DNA of 64,000 bases from Bacillus halotolerans (GCF_001517105.1 NZ_LPVF01000001.1:248001-312000), one strand, 5' to 3'; shown: positions 8,151 through 20,482, numbered from the stretch's first letter. Notes: generated by a model not told the origin, from the letters alone. Numbers and translations: made by a program.

Positions 8151-9515
8151 TTAAGAGACCAGCACACCCGCGAAAAACTCCCCGTATAATGCTTGGACGG
8201 CTTTTCTTTCTTCGGCTTCCTTTACGCCGAACATCATGCTCACTTCAGAAGATCCTTGGTTAATCATTTCGATATTCACTTTCGCCTCTGATAAGGCTTT
8301 GGCCGCTCTTGCCGTTGTGCCGACATTATGGCGCATTGCTTCTCCTACAACCATAATCAGCGCCAGATTGTGCTCGACAATGACTTCATCGGCATGAAGG
8401 TTCTCTTTAATCTGCTTCATTACGCTTCGTTCGGCCGAAGCATCCATTTGGCCCTGTCTTAAGATGATCGTCATGTCATCAATTCCCGATGGAACATGCT
8501 CATACGTCAAACCGTGTTCTTCTAGGATTTGAAGGGCTCTGCGGCCAAACCCGATTTCTCTGTTCATTAAATACTTGCTGATGTAAATGCTGCAAAAGCC
8601 GGTATCGCTGGCAATGCCGACGACAGGACCGTTTGTGTTATCGCGTTTGCTGACGACGCGTGTCCCGTTCGCCGACGGGTTGTTCGTATTTTTGATCTGC
8701 ACGGGAATGCCCGCTCTGAAGGCCGGAATGAGCGCCTCATCGTGAAACACTGAAAAGCCTGCGTACGACAGCTCGCGCATCTCTCTGTAAGTCAGCTCGC
8801 TGATTTCCTTTGGATTCTCAACAAAAGACGGATTGACAGAGTACACAGCATCCACGTCCGTAAAGTTTTCGTACAAATCGGCTTGAAGTCCGTTGGCAAG
8901 AATCGAGCCTGTAATATCAGAACCGCTCCGTGAGAAAGTCATCACATCGCCATCCTTGCTGAACCCGAAAAAGCCGGGGAATATGATGAGGCCTTCACGC
9001 TCTCTCAGCTGAAAGAGATTTTGATACGATTCAGGCAGCACCTGCGCGTTGCCGGGTTCGTTTGTTACAAAAAGGCCGGCATCCTTTGGGTTCACATATT
9101 CCGCTTTCACGCCTTTGTGGCGGAAATAGGCGGCAATCAGCTTAGCGTTGTTATCCTCACCGCTTGCTTTGACTGCGTCCAAATATTGTACGGCATTGCT
9201 TTTATCTCCTTCTAAAAGCGTAAACAAATCATCACGGATTTTTTCTATAATAAACGGCTCAAGCTGAAGCTCATTTGCGATCAGAGCATACCGTTCAATG
9301 ACCGCTTCCGCCAGTTCAGGGGCGCTGCCGGATGATAAATACTGTTCAGCACATGCGATTAAGAGGTCAGTCACTTTCGTATCCTCGGAATAGCGTTTGC
9401 CCGGAGCCGAAACCACGACAGCTTTGCGCGCGGGATCTGAGGTTACGATTTGAAACACCTTTTCAAGCTGTGCGCCTGAAGCGAGTGAGCTGCCTCCGAA
9501 TTTAACGACCTTCAT
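8151..9515 (-). CDS. yclM: Aspartokinase III (lysine/threonine-sensitive)
   Basis: A 454-residue aspartate kinase (synonym thrD), catalysing ATP-dependent phosphorylation of L-aspartate, the first step to lysine, threonine and methionine. The N-terminal amino-acid kinase domain begins with VKFGGSSLAS and contains SRSGSDITGS and the aspartate-binding region. Two C-terminal ACT domains (about 315-450) carry allosteric control, including EHGLTYEHVPSGIDDM and the second ACT segment KVNIEMINQGSSEVSMMFGV. Monocistronic, with its own terminator. In B. subtilis this isozyme is inhibited by lysine plus threonine. Ribosome site GGAGATGTAAAC before ATG. Confidence 0.95.
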   Translation of the reverse strand: MKVVKFGGSSLASGAQLEKVFQIVTSDPARKAVVVSAPGKRYSEDTKVTDLLIACAEQYLSSGSAPELAEAVIERYALIANELQLEPFIIEKIRDDLFTLLEGDKSNAVQYLDAVKASGEDNNAKLIAAYFRHKGVKAEYVNPKDAGLFVTNEPGNAQVLPESYQNLFQLREREGLIIFPGFFGFSKDGDVMTFSRSGSDITGSILANGLQADLYENFTDVDAVYSVNPSFVENPKEISELTYREMRELSYAGFSVFHDEALIPAFRAGIPVQIKNTNNPSANGTRVVSKRDNTNGPVVGIASDTGFCSIYISKYLMNREIGFGRRALQILEEHGLTYEHVPSGIDDMTIILRQGQMDASAERSVMKQIKENLHADEVIVEHNLALIMVVGEAMRHNVGTTARAAKALSEAKVNIEMINQGSSEVSMMFGVKEAEERKAVQALYGEFFAGVLVS

Positions 9516-9638
9516 GTTTACATCTCCTAATGTTTAAAATTTTCACACAAATTTAGTATTTATTATCCCTCTTTCAGTTCTGTAAATCAAGGAGAAATTT
9601 CTTTGTGGAATGAACATTTGTATTTATAGGGAGGAATT

Positions 9639-9707
9639 ATGTCAGGTCTGATGACGAACTTGAAGCATAGTGAAGATAAATATGGTAAACAGACTAACGA
9701 TTTGTGA
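9639..9707 (+). CDS. Possible 22-residue peptide upstream of yclN (uncertain)
   Basis: ATG with ribosome site GGGAGGAATT at ideal spacing opens a 22-codon frame, MSGLMTNLKHSEDKYGKQTN then DL. The peptide is hydrophilic, with no signal sequence or motif I recognise. It ends about 65 bases before the yclN -35, so it would not be on the yclN transcript. It may be a real small protein, a gene remnant, or chance; conservation is the test. Confidence 0.25.
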   Translation: MSGLMTNLKHSEDKYGKQTNDL

Positions 9708-9771
9708 TGGAAAAGGGTTTGAATGATTAGTAAAATTGAATAGATAATGAAGTTAATATTTTTAAAGAATA

Positions 9772-9819
9772 TTGACTAACACTAGAAAAATGGTAATATG
9801 TAAATGATAATGATAATCA
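9772..9819 (+). promoter_or_regulatory. Promoter and Fur box of yclNOPQ
   Basis: TTGACT at 9772-9777, 16-base spacer and TAATAT at 9794-9799 form a SigA-type promoter. The Fur box TGATAATGATAATCA at 9805-9819 matches the 7-1-7 consensus TGATAATNATTATCA with one mismatch. It starts 5 bases after the -10, so iron-loaded Fur would block transcription initiation. This fits the known iron-repressed expression of the siderophore importer. Confidence 0.88.
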
Positions 9820-9900
9820 ATTACTATATGGCCATATCGTTTTGAGTCCTTGCGGAGTAGGAGATACGTTCTTTTTGCTGTGAGGATGTAAGGAGGCAGC

Positions 9901-10851
9901 ATGAAGCTACGTTACTTATTTTTTCTGCTTATCATATTAGCAGTCACTTCTGTATTTATCGGCGTAGAAGATTTGTCGCCGCTTGATCTCTTTGATTTAA
10001 GCAAAGAAGAGGCGTCAACGCTCTTTGCCAGCCGTTTGCCGCGGCTGATCAGCATTCTGATCGCGGGCATGAGCATGAGCATCTGCGGCCTGATTATGCA
10101 GCAGATCACCAGAAACAAATTCGTGTCACCGACAACGGCCGGCACGATGGACTGGGCGAGGCTGGGAATCTTAATATCCTTGCTTCTGTTTACATCGGCA
10201 AGTCCTTTAATGAAAATGCTGATTGCTTTTGTCTTTGCTTTAGTCGGCAATTTTCTGTTTATGAAAATTCTTGAAAAAATCAAGTTTAACGACACCATCT
10301 TTATTCCGCTTGTCGGTTTAATGCTCGGGAATATCGTCAGCTCAATCGCGACGTTTATCGCGTATAAATATGACCTGATCCAGAACGTGTCATCATGGCT
10401 TCAGGGGGATTTCTCCTTAGTTGTGAAAGGGAGATACGAGCTTCTTTATCTGAGTATTCCGCTTGTCATCATTGCCTATGTTTATGCGGATAAATTTACA
10501 GTGGCGGGTATGGGAGAAAGCTTTTCTGTCAACCTCGGCCTCAAGTATAAACGGGTTGTGAACATCGGGCTCATTATCGTATCCCTGATTACGTCACTTG
10601 TCATTTTGACTGTCGGTATGCTTCCGTTTCTCGGTTTAATCATCCCGAACATTGTATCGATTTACAGAGGAGACAACCTGAAAAACAGCCTGCCGCACAC
10701 TGCGCTGCTGGGAGCGGTTTTTGTTCTGTTTTGCGATATATTGGGCAGAGTCATTATCTTCCCATATGAAATCTCGATTGGTCTGATGGTCGGAATCATC
10801 GGCAGCGGCATTTTCCTGTTTATGCTGTTAAGGAGAAAAGCGTATGCGTAA
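9901..10851 (+). CDS. yclN: Petrobactin ABC importer, permease YclN
   Basis: A 316-residue FecCD-type permease with about nine membrane helices; LPRLISILIAGMSMSICGLIMQQITRN is the family's conserved N-terminal segment and GMLPFLGLIIPNIV lies near the coupling region. With YclO it forms the membrane channel of the iron(III)-petrobactin/photosiderophore precursor importer. Ribosome site TAAGGAGGCAGC before ATG. First gene of the Fur-controlled operon; its end overlaps yclO by 8 bases. Confidence 0.94.
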   Translation: MKLRYLFFLLIILAVTSVFIGVEDLSPLDLFDLSKEEASTLFASRLPRLISILIAGMSMSICGLIMQQITRNKFVSPTTAGTMDWARLGILISLLLFTSASPLMKMLIAFVFALVGNFLFMKILEKIKFNDTIFIPLVGLMLGNIVSSIATFIAYKYDLIQNVSSWLQGDFSLVVKGRYELLYLSIPLVIIAYVYADKFTVAGMGESFSVNLGLKYKRVVNIGLIIVSLITSLVILTVGMLPFLGLIIPNIVSIYRGDNLKNSLPHTALLGAVFVLFCDILGRVIIFPYEISIGLMVGIIGSGIFLFMLLRRKAYA

Positions 10852-11791
10852 GCAGATGAAAATTGCGTTGCTCGTTGGTATAGCCGTTGTATGTATCGGT
10901 TTGTTTCTGTTTTATGACTTAGGCAATTGGGATTACACACTGCCGAGAAGAATCAAAAAAGTCGCTGCCATTATGCTGACAGGCGGAGCGATTGCGTTTT
11001 CGACGATGATCTTCCAAACCATCTCGAATAACCGCATCCTGACGCCCAGCATTTTAGGCCTTGATTCTCTCTATATGCTGATTCAGACCGTCATCATCTT
11101 TTTGTTCGGTTCTATGAATATCGTAATCATGAATAAAAACATCAACTTCATCATCTCTGTTTTGCTGATGGTGCTGTTTTCTTTTGTTCTCTATCAGATC
11201 ATGTTCAAAGGTGAGGGGAAAAATATCTTCTTTCTTCTGCTCATCGGAATCGTGTTCGGCACGCTGTTCAGCAGCCTGTCTTCCTTTATGCAGATGCTGA
11301 TTGATCCGAATGAGTTTCAGGTTGTGCAGGACAAAATGTTTGCCAGCTTTAACAACATCAACACTGATTTGTTATGGCTCGCCTTCATCATCTTCCTGCT
11401 GACCGGTATTTATGTCTGGCGTTTCACGAAATTTTTTGACGTGCTGTCACTCGGCCGTGAACACGCCGTCAATTTGGGCATTAACTACGACAAAGTTGTC
11501 AAACAGATGCTGATCGTGATCGCGATCCTTGTTTCTGTTTCTACAGCGCTTGTCGGCCCGATTATGTTCTTGGGGCTTCTCGTCGTCAACCTGGCGAGAG
11601 AATTTCTGAAAACATATAAGCATTCATACTTAATCGCAGGTTCTGTTTTAATCAGCATTATTGCGTTAGTCGGGGGACAGTTTGTGGTTGAGAAAGTATT
11701 CACCTTCTCAACGACGCTGAGCGTTATTATTAATTTTGCCGGCGGGATTTATTTTATCTACTTGCTGTTAAAGGAGAATAAATCATGGTAG
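10844..11791 (+). CDS. yclO: Petrobactin ABC importer, permease YclO
   Basis: A 315-residue FecCD-type permease, a paralogue of YclN, with about nine membrane helices (AIMLTGGAIAFSTMIFQTISNNRILTP is the conserved region near the N-terminus; GPIMFLGLLVVNLAREFL is the coupling-region counterpart). Expected to heterodimerise with YclN. It starts inside yclN and ends inside the yclP start, indicating tight translational coupling. Confidence 0.94.
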   Translation: MRKQMKIALLVGIAVVCIGLFLFYDLGNWDYTLPRRIKKVAAIMLTGGAIAFSTMIFQTISNNRILTPSILGLDSLYMLIQTVIIFLFGSMNIVIMNKNINFIISVLLMVLFSFVLYQIMFKGEGKNIFFLLLIGIVFGTLFSSLSSFMQMLIDPNEFQVVQDKMFASFNNINTDLLWLAFIIFLLTGIYVWRFTKFFDVLSLGREHAVNLGINYDKVVKQMLIVIAILVSVSTALVGPIMFLGLLVVNLAREFLKTYKHSYLIAGSVLISIIALVGGQFVVEKVFTFSTTLSVIINFAGGIYFIYLLLKENKSW

Positions 11792-12543
11792 AGGTCAAAA
11801 ATGTAAGCAAACAATATGGAGGGAAAGTTGTCCTTGAAGAGACGTCAGTCACGATTCAAAAAGGCAAAATCACCTCGTTTATCGGTCCTAACGGCGCCGG
11901 CAAAAGTACGCTGCTGTCTATTATGAGCCGCCTGACCAAAAAGGATTCCGGTGAGATTTTCATAGACGGAGAAGAGATCGGAACCTGCGACAGCAAAGAG
12001 CTTGCCAAAAAAATGAGTATTTTAAAGCAGGCGAACCAAATCAATATCAGACTGACCATCAAAGACCTTGTCAGTTTTGGCAGATTCCCTTATTCACAGG
12101 GCCGGCTGACAGAGGAAGACTGGGTTTATATCAACCAGGCGCTCAGTTATATGAAGCTGGAGGAGATTCAGGATAAGTACTTGGATCAGCTGAGCGGCGG
12201 ACAGTGCCAAAGGGCTTTTATCGCAATGGTCATTGCCCAGGACACGGATTACATTTTTCTGGATGAGCCGCTGAACAACCTGGATATGAAACATTCAGTT
12301 GAAATTATGAAACTGTTGAAACGGCTGGTAGAGGAGCTCGGAAAAACAATCGTGATCGTGATTCACGATATCAACTTTGCTTCCGTCTATTCCGATCATA
12401 TCGTTGCTTTGAAAAACGGCCGAATCGTAAAAGAGGGGCCGCCGGAGGAGATGATTGAAACCTCTGTGCTCGAAGAAGTCTACGATATGACCATCCCGAT
12501 TCAGACGATTGATAACCAAAGAATAGGTGTTTATTTTTCTTAA
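11785..12543 (+). CDS. yclP: Petrobactin ABC importer, ATPase YclP
   Basis: A 252-residue FepC-type ATPase. Walker A GPNGAGKST is at about 34-42, the Q-loop near SILKQANQ, signature LSGGQCQR at about 136, Walker B YIFLDEPLNNLD at about 155 and switch His in VIHDINFASVY. It powers the YclN/YclO permeases. The unusual Cys in the signature (GGQCQR) is also what I remember for the B. subtilis protein. It overlaps yclO by 7 bases; AAAGGAGAATAAATC precedes the ATG. Confidence 0.94.
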   Translation: MVEVKNVSKQYGGKVVLEETSVTIQKGKITSFIGPNGAGKSTLLSIMSRLTKKDSGEIFIDGEEIGTCDSKELAKKMSILKQANQINIRLTIKDLVSFGRFPYSQGRLTEEDWVYINQALSYMKLEEIQDKYLDQLSGGQCQRAFIAMVIAQDTDYIFLDEPLNNLDMKHSVEIMKLLKRLVEELGKTIVIVIHDINFASVYSDHIVALKNGRIVKEGPPEEMIETSVLEEVYDMTIPIQTIDNQRIGVYFS

Positions 12544-12564
12544 TATACAGAAGAGGTGAAGAGC

Positions 12565-13518
12565 ATGAAAAAGTTTGCAATTCTATTCATCGCATTGGTG
12601 ACGGCTGTTGTCATTTCCGCTTGCGGAAACCAAAGCTCAAGCAGTAAAGGTTCTGACACGAAGAAAGAACAAATGACGGTGAAACACCAGCTGGACAAAA
12701 ACGGCACAAAAGTGACAAAGAACCCTAAAAAAGTCGTTGTATTTGATTTAGGAAGCTTAGACACATTAGATAAATTAGGTCTTGATGATAAAGTAGCGGG
12801 CCTGCCGAAACAAGCCCTTCCTAAATATCTGTCCAAATTCAAAGATGACAAATATGCTGATGTCGGAAGCTTAAAAGAGCCAGACTTTGAAAAAGTAGCG
12901 GAGTTAGACCCTGACTTGATCATTATCTCTGGCAGACAATCTGAGTCCTACAAAGAATTCTCTAATATTGCGCCGACCATTTACCTTGGCGTAGATACAG
13001 CGAACTACATGGAATCATTTAAATCAGATGCAGAAACAATCGGTAAAATCTTTGATAAAGAAGATGAAGTAAAAGACGAGCTCGCAACAATCGATAACTC
13101 AATTGCAGATCTTAAGAAAACAGCTGAAAAGCAAAACAAAAACGGTCTTGTGATAATGGCGAACGATGGCAAAATCAGCGCCTTTGGTTCTAAATCAAGA
13201 TACGGCCTGATCCATGACGTATTCGGCGTGACACCGGCTGATAAAAATATCAAAGCATCTACTCACGGACAAAGCGTTTCATATGAGTACATTTCAAAAA
13301 CAAACCCTGATTACCTGTTTGTTATTGACCGCGGTACAGCAATCGGAGAAACATCATCTACAAAACAAGTCGTTGAAAACGACTATGTGAAAAACGTAAA
13401 CGCCGTGAAAAATAATCATGTCGTTTACCTTGATTCAGCTACTTGGTACTTATCAGGAGGCGGACTTGAGTCAATGACGCAAATGATTAAAGAAGTGAAA
13501 GACGGGTTAGAGAAGTAA
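12565..13518 (+). CDS. yclQ: Petrobactin-binding lipoprotein YclQ
   Basis: A 317-residue substrate-binding lipoprotein of the FatB/FepB class. The signal peptide ends in lipobox ISAC with the lipid-modified Cys at residue 20, followed by a Ser/Asn/Lys linker and a TroA-like periplasmic-binding fold (about 50-315). It captures ferric petrobactin and precursors at the cell surface for YclNOP. I chose the ATG after GAAGAGGTGAAGAGC; a GTG nine bases earlier overlaps the ribosome site. A terminator follows directly. Confidence 0.95.
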   Translation: MKKFAILFIALVTAVVISACGNQSSSSKGSDTKKEQMTVKHQLDKNGTKVTKNPKKVVVFDLGSLDTLDKLGLDDKVAGLPKQALPKYLSKFKDDKYADVGSLKEPDFEKVAELDPDLIIISGRQSESYKEFSNIAPTIYLGVDTANYMESFKSDAETIGKIFDKEDEVKDELATIDNSIADLKKTAEKQNKNGLVIMANDGKISAFGSKSRYGLIHDVFGVTPADKNIKASTHGQSVSYEYISKTNPDYLFVIDRGTAIGETSSTKQVVENDYVKNVNAVKNNHVVYLDSATWYLSGGGLESMTQMIKEVKDGLEK

Positions 13519-13522
13519 AACC

Positions 13523-13560
13523 AAAAAGAGCCTCCGCTCTCAAAGCGGGGCTCTTTTTTT
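13523..13560 (+). terminator. Bidirectional terminator between yclQ and ycnB
   Basis: Arms AAAAAGAGCCTCCGCT and AGCGGGGCTCTTTTTTT pair around CTCAA. A-run and T-run flank the stem, so it can serve both convergent genes. Confidence 0.88.
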
Positions 13561-13566
13561 ATAGGA

Positions 13567-14985
13567 TCAGCGTGCCGGCTGCTGTTCGGCAGGGCGCTGA
13601 GGCTTCTTTAATGTAAAGGATAGAAGTAAGCCGGCAAGCGCGATGCAGGCTGCCACAATAAAAGCGGCGTTCATGCCGTGCAGAGCGGCGTGTTTTACAT
13701 TTGCGGTTCCTGCATGTGCTGCCTGGTTGCTCATCACGGATACCAGCAGAGCAGTTCCGATGGAGCCGCCGACTTGGCGAACCGTATTGTTCATCGCTGT
13801 TCCGTGCGGAATCAGGTGGCGCGGCAGCGCATTGATTCCGGCTGTTGTCACCGGCATCATAATCATCGCTGTCCCTAAGAGACGAACGGTATATAAAACG
13901 ACAATCCAAGCCAGTGACGTATGGTCAGTCAGCTGCATAAACGGAAGTGATGTCAGGAAGATGATACAGAAACCTGCAATCGCCAGACCTCTTCCGCCGA
14001 CACGGTCAAAAATTCTTCCGATAATCGGTGACATGAAGCCCATCACAATGGCTCCCGGCAGAAGCATAAGCCCTGTATCAAAGGCTGTGACGTCTCTGAC
14101 GTTTTGTGTATACAGCGGCAGAATGGTTTCCGTACCAATTAATAAAGCAAAGACAAGGGTTCCCAGCAGGGTTGTTAAGCTGAAGATACCAAACGTAAAT
14201 ACGCGGAATTCCAGCATCGGTTTTTCGAGCTTCATCTGTCTTGTAATAAATAAGAGCAGCGCGATCACGCCCACAAGCAGTGAAATCAGAACCGTTGAGC
14301 TGGTCCATCCGTAAGAGCCGACGCTTGAGAAGCCATAGAGCAGCCCGCCAAATCCAAATGTCGACAGGATCACTGATAGAATATCAATCTGTGTTTTTCT
14401 TAATGTCGTCACGTTTTTCATAAGAATGATAGCGAGAAGCAAATCGATCACGGCAAACGGAAGAATGATATAAAACAATGATCTCCACGAGAAAGCTTCT
14501 ACTGCCCATCCTGAAAGAGTCGGTCCGATCGCAGGCGCGAAGGAGATGACCAATCCGACCATACCCATAGCCTGGCCGCGCTTTTCAATCGGAAAGATCG
14601 TTAAAAATACTGTCTGCATGAGCGGCATCATAATACCGGCTCCGGCCGCCTGAATGATACGGGCCGTCAGCAGAACCGGAAAGTTCGGGGCAAACGTGCC
14701 GACGATTGTTCCGGCAGTGAAAATACTCATCGCCGTAATGAGAAGTGTACGGCTCGTGAATTTTTCAATTAAAAACGCAGTAATCGGAATTAAAATACCG
14801 TTTGTTAACATAAATGAAGTCGTCAGCCATTGGGCTTGGTTTGCATCTATATGAAAATCCCTCATGATATGGGGGAGAGCGGTAATTAACAGTGTCTGGT
14901 TCAAAATGGCGACAAACGCCCCGGCTAACAAAATGCCGACAATGACAGAACGGTTAAACGGTTTTTTTTCAATACTTGTGTCCAA
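13567..14985 (-). CDS. ycnB: DHA2-family multidrug exporter YcnB
   Basis: A 472-residue major facilitator of the 14-helix DHA2 (EmrB/QacA/LmrB) drug:H+ antiporter family. Seen: LNQTLLITALPHIMRDF in helix 1 (family motif D1-like), the motif C region near GLVISFAPAIGPTLSGWAVE, and the long hydrophobic series. Likely exports toxic organic compounds; the natural substrate is unknown. The TetR-family gene ycnC lies 18 bases upstream on the same strand and probably controls both. Ribosome site AAAGAAGGGATCTT before ATG. Confidence 0.9.
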   Translation of the reverse strand: MDTSIEKKPFNRSVIVGILLAGAFVAILNQTLLITALPHIMRDFHIDANQAQWLTTSFMLTNGILIPITAFLIEKFTSRTLLITAMSIFTAGTIVGTFAPNFPVLLTARIIQAAGAGIMMPLMQTVFLTIFPIEKRGQAMGMVGLVISFAPAIGPTLSGWAVEAFSWRSLFYIILPFAVIDLLLAIILMKNVTTLRKTQIDILSVILSTFGFGGLLYGFSSVGSYGWTSSTVLISLLVGVIALLLFITRQMKLEKPMLEFRVFTFGIFSLTTLLGTLVFALLIGTETILPLYTQNVRDVTAFDTGLMLLPGAIVMGFMSPIIGRIFDRVGGRGLAIAGFCIIFLTSLPFMQLTDHTSLAWIVVLYTVRLLGTAMIMMPVTTAGINALPRHLIPHGTAMNNTVRQVGGSIGTALLVSVMSNQAAHAGTANVKHAALHGMNAAFIVAACIALAGLLLSFTLKKPQRPAEQQPAR

Positions 14986-15003
14986 TAAGATCCCTTCTTT
15001 TCT

Positions 15004-15882
15004 TTAAGTAATTAACAGTGTTTTTAACATGGAAATTTGCTGTGTTAAAACACCGGTTTGTTCCAGATAGCCAATCAGTGATTTCAGTAAAAAGGCGCGG
15101 GGCTCTTCCTTTTTTGCTTCCTCTTCCAGCATGGCTGCAGCGGATGCCAACTCATCGATATCATAATCCGCGGCGGGCAGGGAAGAGATGCCTTTATGTA
15201 ATTCTTTCAGGCTTTCTGATAACAGGAGTGATTTATCCTTTGGCTGGTAGGAGGACGCCGATTGGATATAAAGCTCGATGGTCTCAGGCGGAAGCAGGGA
15301 CTGCCGTGTTTCTCTGTTTTTGACAATCTGATTGAGGGTGCTGATGATAAACGCTGCGATCGGGTCAAGCTCAAGCGGTTTTTCCTCTATTTTGATCAGC
15401 ATTAAAAACTCACGCATCATGCCGTGAAGAATGATCACCAAATCCCATACAAACGGGAGAATGGTTTCTCCATACGCCTGGATCAGCGAATCGCGGTGCC
15501 AGCAGATAATCGTTGATCTGGTCTGATGGATATGCTGTTTTACACGGTCATTGTGCAGCTTGGGGTTTCCGTAGGTCAGCATATTAAAAAACTGCTGATT
15601 CCGCCTGAATCCTTCCAGCTCCATTTTGACCTTTTGAATCAAACGCTCCTCCGGTGTCAGCGCGGTATTTTCCTGTAGTCTTGACGCCGCGGCCACCATT
15701 TGCTTCTGGTTAAACGTCAGCAGCTCCAAAAGCAAATCTTCCTTCGACTGAAACAGCTTATATATCGAAGCTTTTGATATCTTACATTCTTCTGCGATTG
15801 CCTGCATGGAAACCGACGTAAAATCCTTTTCAGAAAAAAGCTTCCGCGCGGCTAACAAGATTTCTGTTTTTTTATCAAGCAT
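15004..15882 (-). CDS. ycnC: TetR-family transcriptional regulator YcnC
   Basis: A 292-residue regulator with an N-terminal TetR helix-turn-helix (about 5-60: [19 protein letters not shown] then [19 protein letters not shown]) and a long C-terminal ligand domain of no recognised type. The start was placed at the ATG preceded by GAAGGAAGCCAAG; the frame continues 28 codons upstream without a better site. A palindromic stretch near 15910-15945 (CCCATTGGTTCACAGAAAACC then AATGAG, with TTGGT/ACCAA arms) is a candidate autoregulatory operator. Co-directional with ycnB, its probable target. Confidence 0.86.
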   Translation of the reverse strand: MLDKKTEILLAARKLFSEKDFTSVSMQAIAEECKISKASIYKLFQSKEDLLLELLTFNQKQMVAAASRLQENTALTPEERLIQKVKMELEGFRRNQQFFNMLTYGNPKLHNDRVKQHIHQTRSTIICWHRDSLIQAYGETILPFVWDLVIILHGMMREFLMLIKIEEKPLELDPIAAFIISTLNQIVKNRETRQSLLPPETIELYIQSASSYQPKDKSLLLSESLKELHKGISSLPAADYDIDELASAAAMLEEEAKKEEPRAFLLKSLIGYLEQTGVLTQQISMLKTLLIT

Positions 15883-16044
15883 CTCTTGGCTTCCTTCTTT
15901 CTTGAACAATAGAAAACCCATTGGTTCACAGAAAACCAATGAGTAACATTGATAAAATTTTACCAAATAAACAAAATGAAAGTCAATGGATTTTATCCGG
16001 ACAATAAAAGGGGCCTGCCGGAATTCCGACAGGCCGGGTGTGGC

Positions 16045-16794
16045 TTATTTTTCAACTTTAAATCCTTGTGTTTCGAGCATTTCACGAATATGCGGATAGT
16101 ACAGGCGCTCATAGTATGAGGCGATGCCTTGTGACCAGTTTCGTGTTTCTTTTCCGTTGGTCCGGTTTTTCATGTATTCGGACATTTGTTCATCATATGA
16201 CTGAATGTGTGATGTCAGCTCGTCCTGCTGCAGATACGTTTCTTTGTGATAAACCGCTGCCTTTGGAAGACGAGGTTTTTTCGCTGAACGATCGGCAGGA
16301 TGGCCGATGACAAGACCCGATACAGGGAACACGTATTTCGGAAGCTGAAGCAGCTCGATCAGTTCATTTGGATTTCCGCGAACCGCGCCGATCGGAACAG
16401 TGCCAAGTCCGAGTGATTCAGCCGCTGCCGTCGCTGTGCCAAGTGCGATGCCGGCATCAACTGCGCCGACAAGAACGGATTCTAGCCCGTTTGTGATTTC
16501 CATGTTGAAGTCATGCAGATCTTCAAGCGCAATTTTTGCCCGATTGAAGTCTGCGCAGAAAAGCAAGAAAACCGGAGCTTGGTCAATCCAAGGCTGTCCG
16601 CCCGCCAGCTCGGAGATTTTCTTTTTGCGCTCTTTATCCTGAATCGCGATGACGGTTACTTGCTGCCCGTTGATAGAAGAAGGGGCTGATTGCACCGCTT
16701 GTATAATGTGGTCCAGCTGCTCTTCTGGCACCGGCTCGTCCGTATAGCTGCGGATGGAGCGGTGATCTGTTAATGATTTGATTACTTCGTTCAT
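16045..16794 (-). CDS. ycnD: FMN-dependent NAD(P)H oxidoreductase YcnD (NfrA2)
   Basis: A 249-residue nitroreductase-superfamily flavoprotein (NfsA/FRP type). The N-terminal motif HRSIRSYTDEPV binds FMN phosphate, SAPSSINGQQ follows, and the GLGTVPIGAVRGNP region is typical of NfsA relatives. B. subtilis YcnD is an NADPH oxidase/FMN reductase. The ATG is preceded by GGAAAGGATGTCTCAC. It lies downstream of ycnE with 16 bases between stop and start, so the two form one small operon. Confidence 0.93.
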   Translation of the reverse strand: MNEVIKSLTDHRSIRSYTDEPVPEEQLDHIIQAVQSAPSSINGQQVTVIAIQDKERKKKISELAGGQPWIDQAPVFLLFCADFNRAKIALEDLHDFNMEITNGLESVLVGAVDAGIALGTATAAAESLGLGTVPIGAVRGNPNELIELLQLPKYVFPVSGLVIGHPADRSAKKPRLPKAAVYHKETYLQQDELTSHIQSYDEQMSEYMKNRTNGKETRNWSQGIASYYERLYYPHIREMLETQGFKVEK

Positions 16795-16810
16795 GTGAGA
16801 CATCCTTTCC

Positions 16811-17098
16811 TTACTCGCTGAGCTCTGTGCGTACAACATCAAGAGGAGCGCTCAGCAGTTCTTTGGCATTTGCTACAAATGCTTGGAAATGCGCAGTGTC
16901 ATTGTGTGATTTCATCGCCGCTTCATCTTTCCATTGTTCAAGCATCACGAATGTATTTTCTTCGCCTACTTTTTCAAAAAGGTCGTATTGGGCGTTGCCT
17001 TCCTCGGCTCTTGAATGTTGAACGAGCGATTGTGCCTCGCTCAAGAATTCTTCGCGTTTTTCGGGTTTTACTTTCATATAAGCTTGTAATACGATCAT
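16811..17098 (-). CDS. ycnE: Antibiotic biosynthesis monooxygenase-like protein YcnE
   Basis: A 95-residue single-domain ABM protein (dimeric ferredoxin-like fold; MIVLQAYMKVKPEKREEFL, then SRAEEGNAQYDLFE and FVMLEQWKDEAAMKSH). Relatives include quinol monooxygenase YgiN and heme-degrading enzymes; the exact substrate is unknown. Ribosome site GGAGGAGATTTAC. First gene of the ycnE-ycnD unit and divergent from the ArsR gene yczG, which may control it by analogy with quinone- or redox-sensing regulators (inference). Confidence 0.9.
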   Translation of the reverse strand: MIVLQAYMKVKPEKREEFLSEAQSLVQHSRAEEGNAQYDLFEKVGEENTFVMLEQWKDEAAMKSHNDTAHFQAFVANAKELLSAPLDVVRTELSE

Positions 17099-17238
17099 GT
17101 AAATCTCCTCCATTTGTCTTTAAAATTTATTGTTCGAATTTGATCGAACTAAATGTACCATGTAATCAAAATCAGGTAAAGGAAAAACCCTCAAATAGTA
17201 AAATTGTCATTCTAATTGTTGTGTGATACATTTGTGTC

Positions 17239-17553
17239 ATGAACATTCCAAACCATCCACAAATAGAAACGTTGCAGCTGACAAAGGTACTTCACGCACT
17301 GAGTGATCCGCTTCGTTTAGAGCTGGTGAAGCAATTGGCCGAAGCAAAAGAGAAAACGTGCAGCACCTGTGCTGATGTACAGGTTGCAAAGTCGACCTTG
17401 TCCCACCATTTTAAAGTATTAAGAGAATCGGGCATCGCTCAAGTACGCATAGAAGGAAAGCGCCGTTATTATTCGCTTCGCACAGAAGATCTTGAAAGGG
17501 CATTTCCGGGCCTGCTTGCAGCAGTGCTGAACGTAGACCAGGAGCGCTGGTAA
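17239..17553 (+). CDS. yczG: ArsR-family transcriptional regulator YczG
   Basis: A 104-residue winged-helix protein ([20 protein letters not shown], then [18 protein letters not shown] and [12 protein letters not shown]). It has two Cys in [12 protein letters not shown] just before the recognition helix, near where metal-sensing ArsR proteins place thiol ligands; here a redox or quinone signal is equally possible. Divergent from ycnED across 140 bases. The ATG has no strong Shine-Dalgarno sequence (it follows TTTGTGTC), so it may be poorly translated or leaderless. Confidence 0.88.
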   Translation: MNIPNHPQIETLQLTKVLHALSDPLRLELVKQLAEAKEKTCSTCADVQVAKSTLSHHFKVLRESGIAQVRIEGKRRYYSLRTEDLERAFPGLLAAVLNVDQERW

Positions 17554-17554
17554 A

Positions 17555-20412
<2,858 letters not shown>

Positions 20413-20482
20413 TCATTGGAAAGAGAACACACGGGTCTGCTATCATTTTAAGTAAATCCAAGAATAGAAAGGAATGTTCAAT

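Larger units (their letters stand above)
9516..9900. other. Intergenic region before yclN: short ORF, promoter and Fur box
   Basis: 385 bases between divergent yclM and yclN. It holds an unlisted 22-codon ORF at 9639-9707 behind a strong ribosome site, then the yclN promoter and Fur box. The rest is AT-rich with no other clear feature. Confidence 0.7.

Noticed and set aside
13643-14314. 223-codon plus-strand frame inside ycnB
   Set aside because: It is the antisense shadow of a clear membrane transporter; long antisense frames are expected in such codon usage, and no start signal is present.
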